From the NCBI GenBank assembly GCA_041392475.1, contig JAWKLZ010000002.1, forward strand, positions 124,001 to 188,000: DNA of 64,000 nt. Direction: 5' to 3'. The notes under the pieces are model-generated. The model searched no databases. It saw only the letters and a program-made list of their open reading frames with translations, and was not told the DNA's origin. Source of the DNA: Chitinophagales bacterium. GTDB lineage: Bacteria > Bacteroidota > Bacteroidia > Chitinophagales > UBA2359. Made by a program: the position numbers and the translations under genes. This document shows, in pieces, positions 49,289 to 57,429 of this stretch; the stretch's first letter is position 1, and every line of letters starts with the position of its first letter.

Positions 49289-50658
49289 TTATTTATATTT
49301 CACGATTTCTTGGTGCTGAATATAAATTTGATACCCTTTTTCTAACAAACTATCCAGTTGATACTCATTGGGTAAGTTTGGGTAAGCAGTCAAATGATTG
49401 CAGTAGAACATAGCTTCAATGGCATGTTCCGTTTGAAACAGTAGTTTAGGTGTATCATTATTTATAGTTTGGCTAAAATACTTCAATTCTTGCGCCCATT
49501 TGGGATTTCGGTCAACCGAATGAAAAGGTTTGAGGCGTTCGATGCTGTATCGAATCGGTAGGGCAATCATCAAAACTGCAATCACTTTCACAAAGAAAGC
49601 AATTTTAGCTTGTTTGATTTTAGGTAAAATCTGGCATAAATATCTAAAAAACAAAGCAGTAAGAATGAAAAAAGCTGGAGCAGAAATGAGAGTGTAAGCC
49701 TGCATTTTGGTGGCTGCAATGGTGAAAAAAACAAGGGGAATAAAAATCCACGCACCCAAAGCCCATAGATGCAGTCTTCTAACTTGGATTTTATGAAAAA
49801 TCATGACCACCAACCAAATCAAAGGAAGGTAAATCAACTCTCCAAAAACAATTCTTATTGTTGTGAAATGGTAGAGAAACGGACGATTCAGTCCCTCCAA
49901 TTGTTCAAACAAATGACGGGTATTGTAGAATTGCTCCCATTCTGCCTCCAAAGGAAAGGTATGGTGAATATACAATTGCCACGGCAAAGCAACTCCAATG
50001 ACCAAGCCCACTACCATTGTCAATTCCATTCCTATTTTTTTGTATTGAAGTCCTTGATAACGAACCTTCAACAACAACCAAATAGGTAGAACAATCAAAG
50101 CTGTCAACCATTTGGTCAAAACGGCAAAACCTATGGCGATTCCAATTGCAGCAGCGGACAATTTGCTGTCTTTTTTTGTAGCAAGCAGACCAAAATACAC
50201 CCCCAATTCGATGAAGAACTGAAAAGCAATGTCAATATGGTCAGTCGGTACTCTGCCTCCTGTAAGTTCAATAAACAAGCCATGAATAGCGTGCAAGCTG
50301 CAATGAATGCAACCTTTCGCCCAAAAAGGAGCAGCGCAATTTGGAAGGTGAGCCAAATTCCTAAAACAGAAAACAGAATGGAAGGCAATCGAAGTGCAAT
50401 TTCGTTCACTCCAAATACTTTCATACTCAGTGCCATACACCAAAGCGCAACAGGCTGTTTGTGCAACCATACATGATTGGTGGTCCATCCTTTGTAATTG
50501 TAGGAAAGTACAGGATTTTCGTATAAAGTGGGTGTTAGAGGATGTTGGATTAGATTTTTAGCGACCAAAGCATGGTAACGTTCATCCCATTCGTGAACGT
50601 ATAAATCAGTAGCTACATACATTCTCAACAGCAAGCCTAAGACCAAAATACTGCTCAA
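49289..50658 (-). pseudogene. GT39-family membrane glycosyltransferase, frameshifted
   Basis: Two overlapping frames make one protein of about 455 residues. The first (from a TTG at 50658) gives a membrane start SSILVLGLLLRMY, the acidic loop HEWDERYHALVAKN and several helices up to AACTLFMA. The second continues LFIELTGGRVPTDHIDIAFQFFIELG to LTAYPNLPNEYQLDSLLEKGY and the stop at 49289. The switch is near 50265. This is the ArnT/PMT-like architecture, in which a lipid-linked sugar is transferred outside the inner membrane. The break may be a sequence error or a real loss. The GT start overlaps the end of a small upstream ORF, suggesting translational coupling. Confidence 0.75.
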
Positions 50659-50756
50659 TGCGAATGTGTATTTTGGGCATAATAAAGTTTATACGCTTTG
50701 AAAGTCAGTGCAATAACTACCAATAAAACCACAATACCAATAAGGACATTTTCCAT
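50655..50756 (-). CDS. Possible 33-residue single-membrane-helix peptide
   Basis: An ATG at 50756 (not near any family motif) encodes MENVLIGIVVLLVVIALTF, then a basic/aromatic tail KAYKLYYAQNTHSH, and a TGA at 50655-50657. The hydrophobic stretch would span a membrane once. It sits between the dehydrogenase gene and the GT39 gene, and its stop overlaps the GT39 start. It may be a real small protein, or the original N-terminus of the glycosyltransferase separated by another frameshift. Not recognised. Confidence 0.35.
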   Translation of the reverse strand: MENVLIGIVVLLVVIALTFKAYKLYYAQNTHSH

Positions 50757-50765
50757 GCGACTAAG

Positions 50766-50794
50766 ATTATAAAAAATTTTATATTTTTTATAAT
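50766..50794. terminator. AT-only hairpin after the dehydrogenase gene
   Basis: ATTATAAAAAAT (50766-50777) pairs perfectly with ATTTTTTATAAT (50783-50794) over a 5-nt loop, 2 bp after the dehydrogenase stop on the leftward strand. All pairs are A-T, so it would be a weak terminator at best. Confidence 0.3.
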
Positions 50795-50796
50795 AT

Positions 50797-52317
50797 TTAA
50801 ACAAAACCTTTTGTCAATTCCCCATTGATTAACCTCCAAATTCCTAAAGGATTGTTATTCTGTAAAGCTTTTGGCAACAAACTGTCAGGATAACCTTGAT
50901 AACAAACAGGACGTACAAATCGCTTAATGGCATTTGTACCAACCGAAGTCGATTGGGGTACAGTTGTTGCAGGGTAAGGTCCGCCGTGAACCATCGCATG
51001 ACACACTTCAACACCTGTTGGAAAACCATTCAAAACAACTCGACCAACTTTCTTTTCTAAAATATCGAACAATTCTTGGTACTCTGCAATATCAGCTTCA
51101 GTAGCATGTACCGTTGCAGTTAAATGACCTTGCAGTCCTTTTGCAGCTTTTAGGATTTCTTCCTTTTGAGAATAACCAACCAATACACTTGAAGGGCCAA
51201 AGACTTCTTCAGACAGCATTTCATTTTCTAAAAAATGGTCAATCGTAGTTTGAAAAATTTTTGAAACCGCTTGGTTTGGTGCGTTTTCATCCTCACCATT
51301 GGCTAACTGTTGGACATTTGAGGAGTTGAAAAGCTCTGCTGTTCCTTTGTCATAAGCAGCTTTGATACCCGAAGTTAACATCGTTGTGGCAGGCGTTTGG
51401 GTGATTTTTTGAGCTAACACTCGATTGAAGTTTGCTCCATGTTCATCTGTTTGAACAAAAGCCAAACCTGGATTGGTGCAAAACTGCCCAACGCCTAGAT
51501 TGATAGAAGCTGCCAAATCCGTTGCAATGGCTGATGAACGCTCTTTCATCGCATTGGGTAAAATGAATACTGGATTGGTGCTACCCATTTCTGCAAAAAC
51601 AGGAATAGGTTCTGGGCGTGTGTTTACATACTCCCAAATCGCCTTTCCGCCTTTGTAAGAACCTGTAAAACCAACTGCTTTGATATCTGGATGTTTCACC
51701 AAGTACTCACCGATTTCATAAGAATTCCCCTGAATCAAGGTAAATGTACCTTCAGGCATTCCCGTTTTTTCAGCCGCCTTAATGACCGCTTTTGCCACCA
51801 ATTCCGCCGTTCCAGGATGTGCTGGATGTCCTTTTACAATCACTGGACAACCTGCGGCTAAAGCCGATGCCGTATCACCACCTGCTGTTGAAAATGCCAA
51901 TGGAAAGTTACTCGCACCAAAAACGGCAACAGGTCCCAACGGAATATGAATGTGACGAATATCCGCATTTGCGTTGTCAATTCGAGCATCTACCCAAGAA
52001 CCTTCTCCCACTACTGACGCAAAAAGCCGCAATTGATTGCAGGTTCTACCCCGTTCTCCTGTCAAGCGACCATGTGGCAATGCCGTTTCGAGGTGTCCTC
52101 TTTCGATTAACTCCTCACCCAAGTCTTCAATTTCAGCAGCGGCTTGCTCTAAGAATTGAGCAATTTCTTCTTTGCTCTTTTTTCGATACATATCAAAAGC
52201 TGCCACCGCTTTTTGAACTGCTTTGTCAATTTGTTTTTTATCTGCTATCTCAAATTCCCCTTCAAGCGGTTGGCTATCAATCGGACTGATAGCTTTAAAC
52301 GTATTTTTATGATTCAT
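50797..52317 (-). CDS. Aldehyde dehydrogenase of the alpha-ketoglutarate-semialdehyde (2,5-dioxovalerate) type
   Basis: NAD(P)-dependent dehydrogenase of 506 residues. Visible residues are Asn137 (GASNFP), Glu243 (FAEMGSTNP) and the catalytic Cys280 (GQFCTNPG). FAEMGSTNPVFILP and HGGPYPATTVPQSTSVG are typical of the KGSADH subfamily, which oxidises 2,5-dioxopentanoate to 2-oxoglutarate at the end of hydroxyproline, arabinose or glucarate breakdown. A DHDPS-family stub just upstream on the same strand points to the hydroxyproline route, where a DHDPS-like deaminase makes the substrate. Cytoplasmic. Confidence 0.88.
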   Translation of the reverse strand: MNHKNTFKAISPIDSQPLEGEFEIADKKQIDKAVQKAVAAFDMYRKKSKEEIAQFLEQAAAEIEDLGEELIERGHLETALPHGRLTGERGRTCNQLRLFASVVGEGSWVDARIDNANADIRHIHIPLGPVAVFGASNFPLAFSTAGGDTASALAAGCPVIVKGHPAHPGTAELVAKAVIKAAEKTGMPEGTFTLIQGNSYEIGEYLVKHPDIKAVGFTGSYKGGKAIWEYVNTRPEPIPVFAEMGSTNPVFILPNAMKERSSAIATDLAASINLGVGQFCTNPGLAFVQTDEHGANFNRVLAQKITQTPATTMLTSGIKAAYDKGTAELFNSSNVQQLANGEDENAPNQAVSKIFQTTIDHFLENEMLSEEVFGPSSVLVGYSQKEEILKAAKGLQGHLTATVHATEADIAEYQELFDILEKKVGRVVLNGFPTGVEVCHAMVHGGPYPATTVPQSTSVGTNAIKRFVRPVCYQGYPDSLLPKALQNNNPLGIWRLINGELTKGFV

Positions 52318-52372
52318 GTTATTTTTTTACTTTTATAATACAATTATTTGTAGGATTTTACGAACAGGATAT

Positions 52373-52510
52373 TTACAAAGTGAATTGATGGGCTTTATCT
52401 ATCAAGAACTGCAATATTTGGCTTTCCTCTTCATTTGGCATCACCAAAGGCAAACATGCTTCACCTGCACTTCTTTTTATTAGCTTTATTCCTTGTTTGA
52501 TTAAGTTCAT
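52373..52510 (-). pseudogene. C-terminal stub of a DHDPS/NAL-family gene
   Basis: A 45-codon frame starts with ATG at 52510 and reads MNLIKQGIKLIKRSAGEACLPL, then VMPNEEESQILQFLIDKA. The pattern K-x(n)-G-x(n)-R/C-LPL-x-x-P-EEE-x(n)-L resembles the last 40 residues of dihydrodipicolinate synthase-family enzymes. It lies 55 bp upstream of the semialdehyde dehydrogenase gene, where hydroxyproline operons often carry a DHDPS-type deaminase. The rest of the gene is gone, so this looks like a deletion relic. The identification rests on a short match. Confidence 0.4.
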
Positions 52511-52695
52511 ACTATAAACTTGTTTTTGTCCTTGATATCCGACTTTATCTTAGCAACTAATATACAAATATTTTTTTCTTATAATCAAGTGGTCGAAACC
52601 TAAGATGGATACTTACCCTTTCTTACTTTTGAGCAAAATCCTAATATTATCGCTCAATATGTAGTGTTAGGGGTTTAACAATTCGCATATCTAAA

Positions 52696-53745
52696 CTATT
52701 TATAAATCAACACTTCCACCTCTTTTCCTTCTTGAATTACTCCTCGATACATCCCTTCCGTATTAAATGGCATTGCATAATTCCCTTTTGCATCCAAGGC
52801 AATTACTCCGCCACGAGCATCCTGTTCTTTCAACTTTTGGTTCACCACATAATCAGCCGCCTCCTGCAAAGTTTTACCACCATATTCCATCAAGGCTGCA
52901 ATATCATACGCTACTACATTTCGGATAAAAAACTCACCGTGTCCAGTACTCGATACCGCACAAGTTTGGTTGTTGGCATACGTACCTGCTCCAATGATTG
53001 GCGAGTCTCCTACCCTGCCCCAGCGTTTATTGGTCATGCCACCCGTTGAAGTTCCTGCTGCCAGATTACCATTTTTGTCCAGAGCCACTGCACCGACTGT
53101 ACCTTTCTTTTTATCGTTATCATTGCTGTCATGGTCGAGTTCCATTTTTTCATACTTCAATGCTTTTTGGAGAGCATCCCATCGTTTTTGGGTAAAAAAG
53201 TAGCTGCTATCCACCAATTTTAAGCCCTGTTCTTTGGCAAAAATATCTGCTCCATTTCCTGCCATCATTATGTGTGGTGAGTTTTCCATCACTTTGCGAG
53301 CTGCATCAATGGGGTTTTTGACAGTTTTTACACCTGCCACTGCACCTGCATTGAGGGTTTTACCGTCCATGATTGAAGCGTCCAATTCATTGTGTCCATC
53401 GTTTGTGAAAACTGCTCCTTTTCCCGCATTGAAGAGTGGAGAATCCTCCAAGATATTGATGACTTTTTGGACAGCATCTATACTGCTTCCACCGTTTTCC
53501 AATATTTCAAAACCCGCCTTTAGGGCTTCGGTAAGTTTTGAAGTGTATGCATTCTCTAATTCTGGCGACATATCTTCTTTGAGAATCGTACCTGCTCCTC
53601 CATGAATTACGAGGGTAATGGGCGGCACAAATTGGTTTTCAGTGATTTGAGTTTCAACTTTTGCAGTAGTTAACATGGATGTATTTTGATGATTACAAGT
53701 GGTTTGTATTAGTAAAAACAAGGTGAAAATAGATAGATATTTCAT
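52696..53745 (-). CDS. Isoaspartyl peptidase / plant-type L-asparaginase (Ntn hydrolase)
   Basis: The 349-residue precursor self-cleaves before the nucleophile Thr216 (KKG|TVGAVALD), giving alpha and beta subunits. VIHGGAGTI near the N-terminus, LFNAGKGAVF, NELDASIMDG, STGGMTNKRWGRVGDSPIIGAGTYA and STGHGEFFIR are family signatures. It hydrolyses isoaspartyl dipeptides and asparagine. An N-terminal signal with a lipobox-like Cys17 (LIQTTC) suggests export, perhaps as a lipoprotein. A low-complexity HDSNDNDKKK stretch precedes the cleavage site, as is usual in the flexible end of the alpha chain. Confidence 0.92.
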   Translation of the reverse strand: MKYLSIFTLFLLIQTTCNHQNTSMLTTAKVETQITENQFVPPITLVIHGGAGTILKEDMSPELENAYTSKLTEALKAGFEILENGGSSIDAVQKVINILEDSPLFNAGKGAVFTNDGHNELDASIMDGKTLNAGAVAGVKTVKNPIDAARKVMENSPHIMMAGNGADIFAKEQGLKLVDSSYFFTQKRWDALQKALKYEKMELDHDSNDNDKKKGTVGAVALDKNGNLAAGTSTGGMTNKRWGRVGDSPIIGAGTYANNQTCAVSSTGHGEFFIRNVVAYDIAALMEYGGKTLQEAADYVVNQKLKEQDARGGVIALDAKGNYAMPFNTEGMYRGVIQEGKEVEVLIYK

Positions 53746-53822
53746 TTCTTGGTTATTTTGGGTATGTTCGTTCTATTTTGCTAAAAAAATGACATTTATG
53801 TTTATATTAGCTTTTATATTTT

Positions 53823-53979
53823 TTAGACTTTGGACGAAGGAGCAAACATGCAAGAAATAAGATTTTAATTAACTGATAATCAATTGTTTGTACTTAATCG
53901 CATCAATATATTAAAATTTTGATTATCAATTCTTTATAGCTCGCATATTGCTTACTACTTCTTTCATCCAAAGTCCAAA
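53823..53979. repeat. Dispersed inverted-repeat element, copy 2
   Basis: The left end TTAGACTTTGGACGAAGGAG and right end CTTCTTTCATCCAAAGTCC are the same as those of the element at 15340-15430. The interior differs but also holds an inverted pair, TGATAATCAA/TTGATTATCA. It fills much of the 391-bp gap between the asparaginase and lipoprotein genes; no gene is seen in the rest of that gap. Confidence 0.6.
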
Positions 53980-54136
53980 TATTTTATTCGACTAAATTAA
54001 TCATTCGGATTCTTTTTTTTACTTTAGTGAAACTTTTAAAATAATTTAAATCAAATAGAATTTCAGATGAGGCTAAATAAATGTTTTTCTGGTTTTTAGC
54101 TTCAATTTTCATTTTTGATTCACAAAAAAGCGAATT

Positions 54137-55135
54137 ATGTTCAGATTTTTTTCCTGTTTTTTGATTGCCTTTTCACTTGTTGCATGCATGAGTGACAGCA
54201 ATGATACAACTGCAACTTCTGATGCTGAAACAGCTAAACAATTAGCTATAACCAATACTGAAACAACTACAGACCAGCCCATCACTCCTGAATCTGCTCA
54301 ACCTGTAGCCGCAATGTTGATAAATATGACTTTTGATGCAGAAAATTTTACGGTGAAAGAGGGACTTCAGACAAGTATTTATGGCTTGGAATGGCAATTG
54401 GCAGTAGCAGAAGATACCAATCTCAGTATCTCCGAAATTGTACTGAAAGAAGCTCTTCCGTTCGATTTTAGTATGGAATTAACCGACCCATTAGAGCCAT
54501 GTGGAGACCAAGTTGCAGTGAAATTTAGCTATACAGCAAATGGAAATGCCACAGAGCTAACTTCCTCTGAGCCTTTTATTTTCTACGATTGTGCCACCTG
54601 TATTCAAGGATTAAAACTGCAATACAAAGAAGGCACTTATTCGGATCAAGAAATCATCAATGAGTTATTTCCAAGTTTGGTATTCAAACTAGGAACAACG
54701 GAAGATAAGGTCGTGATTCCTGATATGGTGCGATTAGAACCTATCCATTTTTATGGTGATGCTTTTATTGAAGGAGTGACAAGTTTGACCCATTTTATGC
54801 AGTATGGCTTGTTTACGAGTTACGATAAAGAAACAGAATCAGGACAGTTCTTAATGGAGTTTGAATTTGATGTGGACTGGCAACGAGTTGAACAGGGTAA
54901 AGTAGAGTTTAGAGAAGTTCAGGCAAATATTGACGGAGAGCGTGAAGTCTTGACAAAAATGAACTGGACGTGGGAAATCAAGGGTAGCAAGGTGGCTCTT
55001 TTTGACCAAAATGGCGACCGTTATGATGTGATTTTCACTTCAAAAATTTTCAAAGAGGATGATACGCAAACTCCTCGTATTCAATTCAAGTGGAAAGGAA
55101 AAACCTTTACCTCAGAACCTTTGTCCCCTTGTTGA
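54137..55135 (+). CDS. Hypothetical lipoprotein
   Basis: The product has 332 residues. A lipoprotein signal ends at Cys17 (FSLVAC), followed by a Thr/Ser/Glu-rich linker to about residue 55. The remainder is beta-rich and soluble, with four further Cys in EPCGDQ, YDCATC and a terminal SPC. No enzyme motif or known family was recognised. It lies 93 bp upstream of the glycogen synthase gene on the same strand and might be co-transcribed, though the gap is AT-rich and the link weak. Likely a periplasmic or outer-membrane-anchored protein. Confidence 0.75.
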   Translation: MFRFFSCFLIAFSLVACMSDSNDTTATSDAETAKQLAITNTETTTDQPITPESAQPVAAMLINMTFDAENFTVKEGLQTSIYGLEWQLAVAEDTNLSISEIVLKEALPFDFSMELTDPLEPCGDQVAVKFSYTANGNATELTSSEPFIFYDCATCIQGLKLQYKEGTYSDQEIINELFPSLVFKLGTTEDKVVIPDMVRLEPIHFYGDAFIEGVTSLTHFMQYGLFTSYDKETESGQFLMEFEFDVDWQRVEQGKVEFREVQANIDGEREVLTKMNWTWEIKGSKVALFDQNGDRYDVIFTSKIFKEDDTQTPRIQFKWKGKTFTSEPLSPC

Positions 55136-55228
55136 GGAGAAAATTTGGATACATGATTATAGGGTTTTTGCACCCATTTAAAAATGCAACAAAGATAAAT
55201 TATTTTCAACTTCTAAAAATACAACTCA

Positions 55229-57049
55229 TTGGAAACCAATAGCATTTACGGACCGTTACTTTTAGAAATAGCGTGGGAAGTCTGCAACAAAGTAGGCGGA
55301 ATTTACACTGTTATTCAATCTAAAACTCCCTATATTATTCAGCGCTGGAAATCGCAATATTGCGTATTAGGTCCTGTTTTGGACGACAAAATTCCATTTG
55401 AATTTCAGCCAACAGATGATTTTTCTGATCCTTACGGAAAAGCGGTGTTGAATATGCGGGCTACGGGTTACGAAGTGCATTATGGTCATTGGCTCATCGA
55501 TGGAAAACCCAAAGCTATTCTTATCAATATCAAGCAGGCTTATCCTAAAATGTACCTCATCAAACAGGAATTACTCCAACACTACAATCTGCATATTCCC
55601 GATAGCGGCTATGAATCAGACTTAGTACATGAGGTAGTAGCATTCAGTTATTTAACCAAAACATTTATCCAACATCTCGCTAATCCAGAAGTTACAGAAC
55701 GTCCAGTCATTGCCCATTTCCATGAATGGATGGCAGGTTTACCTATTGCAGATATCAAGCGACTGGGGCTGAAAGTAGCTACGGTTTTTACGACTCATGC
55801 CACCAAACTTGGGCGTTATATGGCCATGAGTGATAAAAATTTCTACAAGCGTATTTCACTAACCAATTGGCAAGAAGAATCTCAAAGACGACAAATTGTT
55901 CCGCAAGTGACAATGGAACGAATGGCTGCTCAGGGTGCCGATGTGATGACTACGGTTAGTCGAGTGACAGATGTGGAATGTGAATATCTCTTGGGAAGAA
56001 AATCAGATTTAATGCTTCCAAATGGCATCAATCATACTCGTTTTGCAGCTCTACATGAGTTTCAAAATTTGCACCTGTCTTTCAAGAAAAAAATTCATGA
56101 GTTTGTCATGGGGCATTTCTTCAATAATTATACTTTCGACCTCGACAAAACGATGTATTTCTTCACTTCTGGTCGTTTTGAATTTGAAAACAAAGGGTAT
56201 GACCTTACTTTAGAAGCCTTGTATCGCCTCAATCAGCGTATGAAAAAGGCAAAGATGGACATCACAATTGTCACCTTCTTCATCACCCGTCAGCCTTTCA
56301 CCAGTATCAATCCGAAAGTATTGGAGTTGAGGGCATATATGGAAGAAATTAAGGAAACCTGCAATGCTATTCAAGAAACGATTGGCGAAAAACTGTTTTA
56401 CGAAGCGGCAACAAATGACGATCCAAACCTACCAGAACTTCGAAGTTTCGTGAGTGACTACTGGCAGTTTCGCTACAAAAAAACGGTGCAAAGTTGGAAA
56501 AGCAACCACCTTCCAATCTTGGTGACACACAACTTAATAGACGATGCCAACGATCAAATTTTGCAGTACATCCGATACAGAAAAATGTTCAACTACAAGG
56601 ACGATCCTGTAAAAATTGTGTACCATCCCGATTTTATTGATTCGACCAATCCATTGTTCAAACTAGATTATGAACAGTTTGTGAGAGGCTGCCATTTAGG
56701 GATTTTTCCAAGTTATTACGAACCTTGGGGTTATACACCTGTGGAATGTATTGCAAGAGGAGTTCCTGCCGTAACGAGTGATTTGGCGGGTTTTGGAGAT
56801 TATGCCAAACACAATGTTAGAAACTTAGAAGACAACGGTGTTTTTGTGATTCGACGACGCAATCAAACATTTGATGAAGCGGCAGAGCAATTGACCGATG
56901 TATTGTTTGATTTTGTCCAACAAACTCGACGAGAGCGAATTGCTCAACGGAATCATGCCGAAGGACTTACCGAACATTTTTCTTGGAATACACTCGGCCA
57001 AGAATACTTCAAAGCTTACCGTCTGGCAATGGAAAGAAAGGGATTTTAA
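55229..57049 (+). CDS. Glycogen synthase, eukaryote-type (GT3 family)
   Basis: Makes alpha-1,4-glucan from a nucleotide-sugar donor. The 606-residue enzyme starts with TTG at 55229: an in-frame TAA lies 12 bp upstream and the first ATG is far inside. The N-terminal EIAWEVCNKVGGIYTVIQSK is characteristic of the GT3/GYS family rather than the usual bacterial GT5 GlgA. The C-terminal half has the GT-B donor site with the double-Glu motif in GIFPSYYEPWGYTPVECIARGVPAV. GT3 synthases are known in Bacteroidota. No branching enzyme or phosphorylase is nearby. A MITE-like element follows the gene. Confidence 0.92.
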   Translation: METNSIYGPLLLEIAWEVCNKVGGIYTVIQSKTPYIIQRWKSQYCVLGPVLDDKIPFEFQPTDDFSDPYGKAVLNMRATGYEVHYGHWLIDGKPKAILINIKQAYPKMYLIKQELLQHYNLHIPDSGYESDLVHEVVAFSYLTKTFIQHLANPEVTERPVIAHFHEWMAGLPIADIKRLGLKVATVFTTHATKLGRYMAMSDKNFYKRISLTNWQEESQRRQIVPQVTMERMAAQGADVMTTVSRVTDVECEYLLGRKSDLMLPNGINHTRFAALHEFQNLHLSFKKKIHEFVMGHFFNNYTFDLDKTMYFFTSGRFEFENKGYDLTLEALYRLNQRMKKAKMDITIVTFFITRQPFTSINPKVLELRAYMEEIKETCNAIQETIGEKLFYEAATNDDPNLPELRSFVSDYWQFRYKKTVQSWKSNHLPILVTHNLIDDANDQILQYIRYRKMFNYKDDPVKIVYHPDFIDSTNPLFKLDYEQFVRGCHLGIFPSYYEPWGYTPVECIARGVPAVTSDLAGFGDYAKHNVRNLEDNGVFVIRRRNQTFDEAAEQLTDVLFDFVQQTRRERIAQRNHAEGLTEHFSWNTLGQEYFKAYRLAMERKGF

Positions 57050-57075
57050 CGAATACCTACTTCATGCTTCAAGTT

Positions 57076-57304
57076 GGGTGCATCCCAAATTGTCGCAAGG
57101 TGGTGTCGGTACGCTGTACCTTTTATTTACTTCTCCAATAATGTCCTACAAATAGGGTCGGAGCTACGCTCCTGATACGCAACCCCTTAGGAGCATAGCT
57201 CCGACCCTGTTTGTAGAGCGTGGAAGATAAAAATTTTTAAGGTGCATAGCACCGTCACCAGTTGCCAAATAATTTTTCAAAACATTATAATTTGGGATGC
57301 ACCC
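57076..57304. mobile_element. 229-bp MITE-like element with 8-bp target duplication
   Basis: Perfect 16-bp terminal inverted repeats, GGGTGCATCCCAAATT (57076-57091 and complement of 57289-57304), are flanked by the direct repeat TTCAAGTT (57068-57075 and 57305-57312). That is the expected trace of transposition with an 8-bp target duplication. It has no coding capacity. A second, imperfect inverted layer (GGTGGTGTCGGTACGCTGTACC near 57099 against the arm near 57240-57262) and a strong central hairpin lie inside. It fills the 380-bp gap between glycogen synthase and the thioredoxin-like gene; the rest of the gap shows nothing else. Confidence 0.85.
57146..57216. repeat. 28-bp hairpin arms inside the MITE-like element
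   Basis: The arm at 57146-57173 (starting CTACAAATAGGGTCGGAGCT) pairs with 57189-57216 at 26 of 28 positions around a 15-nt loop. The core AGGGTCGGAGCTA is GC-rich compared with the flanks. It resembles a REP-type palindrome that inserted within the larger element. Confidence 0.75.
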
Positions 57305-57429
57305 TTCAAGTTCCCAAGCATTGAAGTGTCCATTATTTTACACTTCAATACTCCATAATTGTATTTTGGAACAATCATTCTATTATGTTGTTTAGCTGTT
57401 AAATTTTATTTTAACCGAAAAACAAGAAG

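Noticed and set aside
55190..55205. A leftward TTTATCTTTG-like -7 motif upstream of the glycogen synthase gene
   Set aside because: It points away from the gene, and no leftward gene follows within range.
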